Assembly: GCA_964016985.1 (NCBI GenBank) | Contig: OZ024821.1 | Span: forward strand, 12,946,620-13,010,619 | DNA: 64,000 bases | Direction of reading: 5' to 3' | Source: Anodontia alba | Taxonomy: Eukaryota; Mollusca; Bivalvia; Lucinida; Lucinidae | In this document: positions 34,285-45,000 of the stretch, piece after piece | Position numbering within the stretch: position 1 is the first letter of the stretch | Layout: each line of letters begins with the position of its first letter | The notes under the pieces: model-generated | The model's input: the letters and a program-made list of their open reading frames with translations, nothing else | Told to the model about the DNA's origin: nothing | The model's database searches: none | Made by a program: the position numbers and the translations under genes

Positions 34285-34500
34285 ACCCTGGCGGCTGGCG
34301 GTTACAGGATATACATTCATTTTCTTATTTCTCCTCAAAAACATATATTGTGGGTAGTCGTTAGAACCGCCTCGTTCTAACGAGTACCCACAATCTATGT
34401 TTTGAGCAGAAATATGAAAAATATCAATATTTTATCTGAAAATTTTCTCTTTTTTGGGTGGTAAAATTTTCATTATATTTGAATAGGCTTGTTTTCTTAA
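34183..34500. mobile_element. AAACATGCCTAT-type MITE with (AT)n(AG)n expansion and hairpin 34340-34410
   Basis: Left end TATAGGCATG..., right end TTTGAATAGGCTTGTTTTCT. An (AT)n run (34189-34237) then (AG)n (34238-34283) fills the left half. The hairpin ATATTGTGGGTAGTCGTTAG AACCGCC / GTTCTAACGAGTACCCACAA follows. Same family as 42132, 45039, 54027, 55885 and 63450. Confidence 0.75.
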
Positions 34501-34674
34501 TGAGATGTGGCGTTTATTTTGTTATTATTTGTTCCTCATCTCTCCTTCTTATAGTGCCTCGGGAAGGTTTTGCTGCGTCATTGTGGCATTTCCTGGGTGT
34601 CGTTACTTATATTTTTTCTGTATATATATATATGTCTATTCCAAAACATATTGAATTCAAATTCAGTCCATTAA

Positions 34675-34856
34675 CCCTTTCATCCCTGCAGACTGATACA
34701 AGTACTTTTGTAAACAGTGCGGATCCAGATCAGACGAGCAGTCTCATCAGAATCTACACTGTTTCCAATCTTGCTATTGATTTGTGACTGGAACCCCCAT
34801 TTGCAATAATGGATGTGTCCAAATTCAGAAATGGGAGAATCGATTTTAGAAAGGGG
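34675..34856. mobile_element. TTAA-flanked MITE (CCCTTTCATCCC), GTGCGGATCCAGATCAGACG core
   Basis: TTAA at 34671-34674, then CCCTTTCATCCCTGCAGAC. The core is ACAGTGCGGATCCAGATCAG and its imperfect complement ATCAGAATCTACACTGT. The right part TGCAATAATGGATGTGTCC matches 41755-41785. It ends in AAAGGGG. TTAA target and CCC ends suggest the piggyBac superfamily. Confidence 0.7.
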
Positions 34857-34910
34857 TAAAAGGATTGATAATGTTGTTAGACTTGTTACTGGATATAACT
34901 CATATATATA

Positions 34911-36483
34911 CTACTCAAAGTTTGCTAAGGATCACATTTTATAATGTCTACTACTTTTAATAGATTGAAACGACATGAGAAATTAGATCATTTTTGGAAG
35001 CGTTATTTATTTAAGAATTCATTTTTAATAAAGTAACGGCCAAGTAAGTGGTCATTGATGCTTGAATATGGCGGATGGAAATTAAGGGTCGAAAATCAAC
35101 ATTTTTAGGATTGCTGGCGGAAATCTGAAAATCAGGAAAATCACTAGTCTGTGAGTTTTAGCTTAGTTAATAGCGTGTATGGTGCCCGTGGGCGATGATT
35201 ACGGCCTGACATCGCCGTCGCATGCTACCGATAAGTCTACGGAGCTTATGCTGATGAAGCTGGGCCCACTCCTCAATGAGAGCCTCTCTGAGCTCCCGGA
35301 CAGTTGCTGGTTGGACCTGGCGAGAAGAAATGGCTTTCTGCAGCATATCCCATGCATGTTCTATGGGATTTGAATCACGGGATCTCGCTGGCTAATCCAT
35401 TCGCACAATTGCAGCTTGCTCAAGGTACCGGTTGGTGATGCGGGCCCTATGCGCCCTGTGCGCGGGCATTATCATCCATCAGGATGAAATCAGGACCTAG
35501 CACCTGCATATGGGCGAACATGAACATCCAAAATTTCATTGACGTACCTCTCTGCCGTCAGTGTGCCGTTATCGATGACGTGCAGGTCCGTTTTCCCCTG
35601 AGCGCTAATTCCCGCCCACACCATAACTGTACCCCCGCCATAGCGATCATGCTCTGCAATACAAACTTCAGCAAAACGTTCATTTCGCATCCTCCAGACC
35701 CTAGCCTGCCTGTCAGTGAAGGTCCACAAAAAACCTGGACTCATCAGTGAAAAGAATGGGGGTCCAGTCATTAAGGGCCCACGTAACATGATCTCGTGCC
35801 CATTCTAAACGCTCCCGAACATGGTGTCGTGTCAATGGGATGCGTATTGCAGGTCGTCGTGACCTCAAGCCAGCTTCATGCAACCGATTTCTAATGGTCT
35901 GCGTACTTAAACGAACACCGGTAGCGTTCTGCAATTCGCTACGTAACGTTGTTGCGTTGTTGAACCGGTGACGTCGGGCTTGTAGAGCGATAAATCGGTC
36001 TTGAGCTCGAGTTGTTGAGCCGTGTGTGCTGATGCATTACGTTTCCAGTCAAATGGAATCGAGTCCACATTCTTGAGACAACGCTCTGGGATACCCCAAG
36101 AACACGAGCAACCTCCCTCTGTGACAACCCATCCTCAAGCATTCCAATGCCCCTATTCATCTCTTCTTCGCTTAGACGACGCCTAACTTGTCGGTCTGCC
36201 ATACCTTACGTTAAATTCGATCAAAATTTGACGATAACACAAGCAAAACCTTGTTTCAGGTACACATGTACATGAAGGCAAATGGCCATAAATCAACGAT
36301 TTTCACGGATAGGCCTCTTCCCATGCTTCTCGTGCAAAATGCACATGTCAAATCAATAACTGCATTACACATTTATGAGGCCCGAACATCGATTTACCTT
36401 TAGTAGCAATTTGATTATATATGGTGATAATATGAACAAAATATCTGACGTCAAAAAAGTGATCCTTAGCAAACTTTGAGTAG
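34911..36483 (-). mobile_element. Tc1 element, TA-flanked, 25-bp perfect inverted repeats
   Basis: Starts CTACTCAAAGTTTGCTAAGG and ends with its exact complement, TA at 34909-34910 and 36484-36485. Length 1573 bp. Both ends are identical over 25 bp, so the copy is relatively young although its gene is broken. Confidence 0.93.
35167..36202 (-). pseudogene. Tc1 transposase, DD34E type, frameshifted
   Basis: ATG at 36202 begins MADRQVRRRLSEEEMNRGIG, followed by helix-turn-helix GLSQREVARVLGVSQSVVSR. A second frame holds LSTQTIRNRLHEAGLRSRRP and WTPILFTDESRF (first catalytic Asp). A third has RYGGGTVMVWAGISAQGKTD and DFILMDDNARA (second Asp). After more shifts come DWPARSRDSNPIEHAWDML (catalytic Glu in NPIEH) and a stop at 35167-35169. 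The order and spacing match a ~340-residue Tc1 transposase. At least four frame breaks make it dead. Confidence 0.92.
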
Positions 36484-36600
36484 TATATATACCATATAAT
36501 ATATGTTACCATAGCATTTGCAGAAACCACATTATATGCGGTAAAAATATGTAAATCATCTGGAAATTAACTTGTCACTCAACAAAGATTATAGGAACAG

Positions 36601-36707
36601 CCCAGTAAGCATTCTACATAAATCTATAGCGGGCCGTTATCGGCCCGTCAGCTACCCTGACGGGCCGATAACGGCCCGCTATAGATTTATGTAGAATGCT
36701 AGCTGGG
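36601..36707. mobile_element. 107-bp palindromic MITE, copy 4 of 6
   Basis: CCCAGTAAGCATTCTACATA to AGAATGCTAGCTGGG, the most regular copy; inner arms GCGGGCCGTTATCGGCCCGT and complement, loop CAGCTACCCTGA. T/A sub-type. Confidence 0.95.
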
Positions 36708-36899
36708 AGCAAGGGAAGAAAATGTACTTTCTGACATGTGCGCCCAACGAAGACTCCAATCATGTGTCTGCTGGGAATATATGACCCAGTTGGAATTATA
36801 AAATCAAAGCACTGAGAGTGCTGATGGAAGCGGTTGTCTGAAAATCTATAAGCCTCCTGAACTGATTGAGATTTACGTTGAAATTAAAAGAAAAAGAGC

Positions 36900-37150
36900 C
36901 ATACATAAACAGTACCCGACAGCCCCTTTTCTGTCCGTTTCTGTGCTTGGTAGGAATGCGGCTCGGGCAAGACTTTTTCAGAGATGATTCTAGGACACGC
37001 GCTCACGGAATTTGCGCTGATTTCTGGTGGTTTCGTACAGTTTTATGAGCTTGATGAGAGAGTGCTGCTGTTGTGTGCTAGCGAATCGCTTCCAAACTTA
37101 ACATTAAGTCCGTCGATCGAGTTTTATTCAGTTTGTGAATGATTCGCCGG
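36900..37150. repeat. Low-copy segment related to 61480-61640
   Basis: Contains CAGTACCCGACAGCCCCTTT and GTCCGTTTCTGTGCTTGG-AGGAATGCGGCTCGGG. The 61480 copy has GGTACCGGACAGCCTCTTTT and GGTCCTTTCCGTG. Nature unknown; possibly old coding sequence of a transposon. No domain seen. Confidence 0.4.
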
Positions 37151-37331
37151 CGTTTACACACCGATAAAATCCATAAAAATGAAATCCATACCTAAAATAA
37201 ACTCGTAATGCAAAACAATGGAAAACTTTATTGATTTTGTCTTATTTACACTGTTTTATTATCGAAAAAGAACTCTAGTAATACTAGTTAGTGACAGAAA
37301 CGCCATGTTGCCAACGTAGCAGAATAGTTAA

Positions 37332-37550
37332 CCCTTAAAGCGCCAATCACAACTGCAGCAGACGACACCTTCAATCATAGTCTTTTTATTTTATTTTTTT
37401 TTTATAGAAAATAAGTCTTGATATTTGATGTGAATCGTCTGTTTGACAGACAATTCACATGAAATGTCAAGACATATTTTCTATGGAAAATAAAAAAAAA
37501 AAAACTATATATACAGAATGTCGTCGGCTACTTTCTTGGCGCTTTAAAAG
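37332..37550. mobile_element. TTAA-flanked MITE (CCCTTAAAGCGCC), inner hairpin
   Basis: TTAA at 37328-37331 and 37551-37554. Ends CCCTTAAAGCGCCAATCACA and TTGGCGCTTTAAAAG. GCAGCAGACGACA near the left pairs with TGTCGTCGGCTAC near the right. Inner hairpin TTGATATTTGATGTGAATCG / CAATTCACATGAAATGTCAA. PiggyBac-like by TTAA target and CCC start. Confidence 0.85.
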
Positions 37551-38229
37551 TTAACCGTGAATCCGATCTAGAAAAAAAATATACTAAATGAGCCAGCGCA
37601 CGACAAAACCTACAATAATACTTGTGCGACCAGTGAATACTCAGATCAGCCTGTCTTCGCTGATCGCATGTGCCTTCTACACCATGTAGGATATCCAAAA
37701 GAGGGCTAAACTAGAACTCTTGACATACTGAATGGATACACAGGCTAATATGAGTCGTTGCTGGATACACTGGTGTTATTGTTGGTTTTGTCATGCGCTG
37801 GCTCAAATGATAATTGCATTCTTCGCAGATGCGTACACTGAGTAGGAAGCCTCTACATGGCCGTTTGTAGGAAGCGTTTTTAATTCACTGGCCGTTCCTT
37901 CCTATCCTGTTTGGTGCCTTGTTTTGAGATCACCTCACTTGGAGAAGAGGGAGCTGGTCTCTTGGCTAGTCGTTTAGCTAAATGTTCTGGCTTTGGTTAT
38001 AGGTTACCATAACATTATTTGCAGAAAGCACATAATATGCGGTAAAATATGTCAACCATCTAGACATTAATTTATTCACTAATAAACAAAGAGTATATTG
38101 TTCGCTCTTCCTGTCGATATCAGAGGTAGACTGTGATCTGTAATTGGGACACTTCATGAACTTCTACAGTAAGAAAACAATGCTACATTTTCAGGGAAGT
38201 TGTCTGTCAAAATTGGTTTGTCCCCTTTT

Positions 38230-38320
38230 GAAATGAGTCTATACAGAAAGAATTTGCTCCTAGACCCATTGAGGGGTGGGAGGAGCAAATTATTTCCTTA
38301 TAGAGTAGATCCCTTTTGAT
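38230..38320. repeat. GAATTTGCTCC inner-hairpin element
   Basis: ACAGAAAGAATTTGCTCC pairs with GGAGCAAATTATTTCC. The same hairpin type is at 40330-40380, 47150-47190 and 56355-56390, a further hairpin family with poorly defined outer ends. Confidence 0.55.
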
Positions 38321-38410
38321 CCCCCCTTGTTAAAAACGATGTGTTTAGGGAATCTTTATTTTGGTCCTTCCGAGATATTTTTTTTTGCATCTTTTGGAGT
38401 CATATACCTC

Positions 38411-38412
<2 letters not shown>

Positions 38413-38497
<85 letters not shown>
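38413..38497. repeat. (AT)n microsatellite
   Basis: About 42 AT units. Ile-Tyr frames on both strands are artefacts. Confidence 0.98.
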
Positions 38498-38499
<2 letters not shown>

Positions 38500-39361
38500 A
38501 CAGGTTTATTATATTTCTTACAAATAAAAGGTGATTCAGTATTCTTAAAATAAGCTGGTATAGCAGAAACCACCGATTTATCGCTAGGTATGCCAGGCAT
38601 ATCAATAATATGGTTTCCTTATTAAGCGAACTCAGGCGCGCTAACCGATCGTATTCGTGGACGTTTGTTTCATGGTCTGGTCTAAGTCAATACAGGAAAG
38701 CATGCTGAGTATAACAGCATATGAGAAGAACTGCGTCAAAAAGGGTGGGTGTCCATTGTCGGAACGTTAGTCTCGATTTTAGTATTCAAAGTCCATCCTA
38801 GATTATACTGAATACAGACCTGAGAGATGCTCAGAGAAAATCAGGTCTAAGCCGATCGCATATGTCATAACGTCCATTTCAACGTAAGCCTTGTCAAGTC
38901 AATTCAAGTATTAATTAATTTGCAACATGTGCATACTCAGAACAGACAGAGCACATGTACAACTAACACGTTAAAGTGACTGGATACATCTAGTTCATTT
39001 ACCGCCATATTTACAAAGAGACAACTTTTGTGACTTCATGTTTGGCATTTTGCTTGACTGTTCGCATCAGTGTTGACATTTTTTTTTCTGCAGTTGTTTA
39101 TAAGGGAAGTAGTTGAGTAGCTTTGCTGACTTCTGTTTACTTTCCTGCACACCAATTCATTTCTGAAAAGGGGGTCTACTCTAAAACAATTTTAACAGAG
39201 ATGCTTTCCCTGAAAGCTTATCCCTTCCATTTAAAGTCTACTAGGTAGGAAAATTTTTTGAGGTAACTGCGCATCCTCTGACTAGTCTGGTTAGGCCATG
39301 CACAGTTCGCATATGCCCAAGCATTTGTCATTAGGTGGCTCACTTGATGGCTGTCATTGTT

Positions 39362-39718
39362 CTACAAAGTTCGCCTAGCGCAGCATAATCTTTTTTCCAA
39401 GGGAAATGCCTGATTCTGAACGCACAAGTCAAAAACGTTTTTAGAATAGTTTTCAGAGTAAGAAGAATCCGCGAGCTCTTCAGCACTTGTCTGGGTGAAC
39501 TTCTGTTGTGACATTTCTTGATGGCCTAACACAAACACAGATGACTGGTTGTCTCTATTTCCGTTATGCGTAGTAAGGGCCAGGTTGCTAACGCTGGGCT
39601 GAACTTCTCTTTTCACAGTCAGAACTGGTTGATTTTCCACATCTCCCCCATGCTTATTAAAGGATACTTTGCCAAATGTAGAGCTGAAGCTGAGGGCTTT
39701 AGCAATCGTCTCTTTTGC
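39362..39718 (-). CDS. CUB-LDLa gene, exon 7: cytoplasmic tail and stop
   Basis: Acceptor TTTCTCTCAAG, phase 0, 118 codons to the stop at 39362-39364. It encodes [20 protein letters not shown], a Ser/Gln/Asn-rich middle, ending [11 protein letters not shown]. Two adjacent Cys near the end could be palmitoylated (inference). A frame that starts at GTG at 39640 covers only part of the exon. Confidence 0.75.
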   Translation of the reverse strand, partial: AKETIAKALSFSSTFGKVSFNKHGGDVENQPVLTVKREVQPSVSNLALTTHNGNRDNQSSVFVLGHQEMSQQKFTQTSAEELADSSYSENYSKNVFDLCVQNQAFPLEKRLCCARRTL

Positions 39719-40721
39719 CTTGAGAGAAATAAAACAAGAAGCCTCTTAAGAAGATAAGCGGCGAAGAATACATGTAGTTGATAATGTTTTGCAATTTTTC
39801 AATATTATAATAGAGGTTTTTAAAACGAAGTTAACTTTACACCCGAAGCTTTGACAGTTTCCTTATCAGTCACATCCCACTATGTATCGCTGGGTATAAA
39901 GGTGGTATCTTATTTCACTGCCGTTCGCGTCTTTCTTCGCACGATAGCTTCTTTTCGTCATTTAGACATACCGCAATATAAAGCCATGGATTGGCTGTCG
40001 AGTCTAAAGATATTACCAATAAAAATAACTTGCTCGATTTTACTTCTTTTGTGTTTTTCGCTTTACCATATTTTTTTTCATTGTAGGCCTGAAATCTATG
40101 ACGTATTTATTTCCATACATTTTTTTTTCAATCGATAAGGCCCACTGTGATATTAATACGACTTAGTCGAAAAAAAATATCCATTCCGAGGTGGTCTTCT
40201 TAAGGGCACTTGATACACTTGGTAATTTTCCAGCCATTTTATACAAGGGAGACAAACTTTGTGACTTCCTGTCTGTTTTTCTGCACACCAGTTTCTTTCT
40301 GAATAGGGTTCTACTCTATAAGGGTCTACTTTAATAGGGAAGAATTTGCTCCCAAGGAGAGCAAATTCTTTCCTTTAATAAGAGACTCCCATTCAGATGC
40401 GAGGGAAAACAATTTTGAGACAATCGTCTCCACCTTAAAATGTATCTACCACCCTGAATTAATATGATAACCGAAAGGCCTAAATGTGTTGTCTGCTCAG
40501 AACCTTTCACGCCATCTTATTTTATCACTAACTGAAATATGCATTAGAATAGAAATATTGTGCAGACATGAAGACTGACTGAGTTTGTTTGCTATTCTTC
40601 TTGCTGTCATTGTTGGGCTATGTTCTGCGATTGTGGCTCTTCCTGGACATCTTCTATACTATTTTTAATCATAAAGCTAAAAATCTGTCAGCGAGATCTT
40701 GTGCATCTCCATCCTTTAACC

Positions 40722-40765
<44 letters not shown>

Positions 40766-42021
40766 GGGCAAATTCAGCCGACGACCAATTGATGATATGT
40801 TTCTTATGTCTCCCAGAAATGTGGGTGTAGTAGAAGGAAGGGGGCAAGCACAGAAAATTATTTCCTTTAAGGGTATCCCCTTTAATAAAGGAGGCAAATA
40901 TTTTTAGGTCAGATTGACCTCCAGTAGAGAGTGACCTCCTCTATTCGCCTTTAGGTGTAGATACCCAGGAAATGACACAATCATTTCCCGAGACACCAAA
41001 AGAAGGAGAGACGAGGAACAAACAATAACAAAACAAAGGTCTCGTATGAAACCACCGACGCACAAACAAATACAGTCGACTCTCTTTATCTCGACTTCCC
41101 TTATCTCGAATAACCGTTTATCTCGAAGTGAAAATCTGGTCCCTGTTTAAACATGAAAATCTAACAACAGGTAACAAAATATTGTGGAAAAGAGGAGAAA
41201 CTGCTCTAAGGAGCAATTTCTCCTCTTTTCCACAATATTTTCAATATATCTCTAACTTCAGGAGTCAAATTATATACTCATTTATGAAATGTGGTTGTTC
41301 GATTTATTTTTTCCTCAATTCTGCAAATCTGATATGTCGAGGAACGGATATCTCGAAGTATTTCAGAGGGTCGCTTGGACTTTGAGATAACGGGTCGACT
41401 GTACGAGTATGAACTGCAACAGAGGAACCGCATTGGAACGTACAATAGGAAAACTGCTTGGCCGGCTTAACCCTTTCAGCCCGGCAGACAAAACCAGACA
41501 ATGTAGATCCAGATGAGACGGCTCGTAATGATCACCCCAACAGTGTGGATCCAGATGAAACGGCGCGCAATGATCGCCTTTACAGTGTAGATACAGATGA
41601 GACGGCTCGAAACGATCACCCCAACAGTGTAGATCCAGATGAGACGACGCACAATGATCGCCTTTACAGTGTAGATCCTGATGAAATGGCTCGTAAGGAG
41701 CCGTCTTAACAGGATCTACACGGTTTACCATTATGTTATTGATTTTTGACTGAAACCCCTATTTGCAACAATGGATGTGTCCAGTGTCAGAGAAGGAAGA
41801 GCCCATTTCAGAAGCTTCGGGATGAAGGGGTTAAAATAGTTTAACTCGCGCGCAAACTCGCCATTAATTCTGATGCAGACCTTATTTAGCTTGGATTTCT
41901 TCTGTTTCTTTCGAATGATGGAAACTACTCCAGTAGCTATTATCGTCACCAAGAACACGCTGATTATCATTGCCACCAGTGTCTCTGAGCCGACCTTGAA
42001 AACAACAACAAAATGAAGATT

Positions 42022-42077
<56 letters not shown>

Positions 42078-45000
42078 AGGAAGAGGCAATATTCAGTCAA
42101 CTGTCAATAGCCAAAAACGGTAAATTTATCAAGAAAACATACCTATATAATTATGACCACCTATATAATTATGACCCCCCCCCCCTTGAACCCCACTTTT
42201 ATACAGTAAAACTGGGGTTTACAAGGGTATACATTAATTTTCTTATTTCTACTCAAAAACATAGATGTGGGTACTCGTTAGAATAAGTACCCACAACCTG
42301 TGTTTTGAGCAGAAATATGAAAACTACCAGAGTTTTTCATCTGAGAGTTTTCATTTTTTGGTGGTAAAATTCTCAATGTATTTGAATAGGCGCGTTTTCG
42401 TAATGGGCCATTTGGAGTCAATAACCCAAAACGTTCAATTGGCTATTTACAGTAAACTGTCAGTAGCCAAAAAAAAGTTAATTTGACTATTTACAGTCAA
42501 GGCCATTTACAGTCAACTGCCAATGGTAAAAGAAAAAACCGACAAAATGGCTCTCTACAGTCAACTGCCATCTGCAAAAACGTTAAAAATGGCCATACAA
42601 TGAATCGTAACTAGTGACTTCGAAGTTTTTTTTTTTTTTTTTTGTTTTTTTTTTACTATTTCCAGATATATCAGACGTTTTGCTTCCTATGAACAGGAGT
42701 AAATAAGTCACAATTAAAAACGTGTGCGGTGAGTAGCCCATTATTTCTAATAGAAAAATATGTTCAATATGTTCTTATCATGGTTGATATGTGCAATGTT
42801 TTTGTAGGCTTGGTAGTCTTTGATTGTAGGCCTGATAACCGTTTACTAGGAAAAAGGGATCTCTTAGCTTTCCGCTTACTGTTTGTGTTGTGTGTGATAT
42901 TCGATGCTTCCTTATTGTTTTTGTTCCGTTCCCTTTTGTGTCTATGTTGATATTGACCTCAGGAACTGGAACAGAACATTTCTTAATTGTAATATGTATT
43001 TTCCGGTTTGTCCTCGAATTCCCAATTGAGGTCAAGTATCACGCAAATTTTGTTTAACTCTTGCTATGTTGAGTTAATACATTTCTAATGTGCTTTTCTT
43101 GCATATAAAGAAGCATGTTTTATATTGTTTGGCCTAATTCCAGTTGGGTTCATTTTGCGTTTTATCCCTAGTGTTTCCAATGTCCAACACAGTCCCCGTC
43201 CAATCCTTTTTTTTTTCGTTTTCGTCATTGAGGTACCAACCAAACGACAGAAACTGCTTTCTAGCAACTTTGCTAAATCTACTAGACAAAATTCTTTGAG
43301 ACAAAGGCTGCTTGAGTGGGTAACGGACTGTATATATCCTTGTTCTAATCCGTATTGTTGATATTGTATACCTTCCTGTGACATCTTACTGTCTATAAAA
43401 AAGATTGACCTGTTGCTTTGACCTTTATAATTCATATATATAATAATAATATATAATAATAATAAAAATAATAAAATAATATATATATATATATATATAT
43501 CCACTGTACAATTTAGGAATGACATTCAGAAAAGCCTATCCTCCTCTTGAGCATATATTTGCTTGCCTTTACATGTAATACCTCTTCTCGGAGAACATAT
43601 TAATCAAATGATCGAAAGCGACTGGTAAATTTGGTCGGCCTGTACTATGTGTATATTTAGCTTTTAGGATAAAGACATTGTATTTGTGGCACAATCGAAC
43701 CTCAGTGGCTCGAACATCCTTTTGACCATGGAAATTTGTTCGAGATATGGATTGTTCGAGCCACTAAGGGTTAATCATAGCGCTATGTCAGGAAGCAAAT
43801 GACGATAATTTAGGGAATATTTTGATCTGCTACACACCTATGCTGTGTGCACTCATTAGAATCGCCTCGATGAGGCGATTCCAATGAGTACACACAACAT
43901 ACAATTTCTTGATAAAATAAGAAAATTTCCCTAATTATTTGTTTTCTTGACATATCGGAAAAAAATTGTAGGGACTCAAGCCAAGGGTGTTCGAGTCATT
44001 GGGGTTTTACTGTATATATTAACCCTTAAAGCCACAAGCAAATTTGCACAGACGACATTCTCTTTCTTCTTTTTTTCTTTCCATAGAAATGTCTTGATAT
44101 TTCATGTCAATTGTCTGCTTGGCAGGCGATTCATATGAAATGGCAATACTTATTTTCTTTCAAAAAAATTAAACATGTCGTCTGCTGTAGTTGTGATTGG
44201 TGCTGTAAGGGTTAAATTGTTTTAAATCTTCTCTACTCTTGTTTATCGAATAAACCCCTCTGGACTTATTGCTACAAAGACACAAAATAATAAAGTTTCC
44301 CTGGCTATGTCTATGTATGCTTATGTCTAGGCCTTATTCTATTCTTACCTTGCACTCATCAGAATAATCTCCACAATTATTAAAATCGTCACACTCCAGT
44401 GATTTTGCGATGCAACGACCGTTGGAACAACGGAATTCGTCCTTATGACACATTTGTCCTGAAGAAACGAAAAACATTTATAATATCACAAATAGACTGC
44501 TGCAAACAATTCTAATCCTTAACGTGTCAATTAAAACAGCAGCAAGCGACATGTATCTTTTTGTTTTAATATTTTTTTTCCGAGAGATTACGTCTTGACA
44601 TTTCAAATGAATCGTCTGGTTGATATTTGAGCCAGCGCACGACAAAACAAACAAAATGGCATGTGCTCATCAATTATTGATTATTTTTTAACTTTTTTAT
44701 ATAATGTTTATTATATTTTTGTTGTTATTATTGTTGTTTAGACAATGAACAATCAAGGAAAACCTGCCTAGCATACAAAGGAATAGTTGAATCGAATAAA
44801 ACATGGATACATTTATAATATAGCATTCGTCTTGCTTATTCCATGGTACCACCAAGAGCAATAGGGGCTGGTATTTTTATGCAGACCGGTACATTTTAAA
44901 ACAGATTTTTTATAGGATATTTTATTTATTTGTTTATTTCATAGTTTTAACAGGACCAATAAAAATACAAACATGGAGGAAAAAAGAAAAGAAAAAATGT

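Larger units (their letters stand above)
37560..39361. other. Downstream flank of the CUB-LDLa gene
   Basis: Contains a CTGCGCA-type fragment, (AT)n and a GAATTTGCTCC hairpin. The gene's 3' untranslated region should begin here on the minus strand, but no AATAAA is seen close to the stop. Confidence 0.4.

Noticed and set aside
41458..41709. Acidic repeat protein ([14 protein letters not shown])
   Set aside because: The 42-bp array is a multiple of three, so any frame without a stop stays open. The stretch lies inside a TTAA MITE.
43085..43525. 146-residue minus frame as a gene
   Set aside because: It starts inside an (AT)n run, has no domain, and sits in an intron of the CUB-LDLa gene with a competing frame on the other strand.
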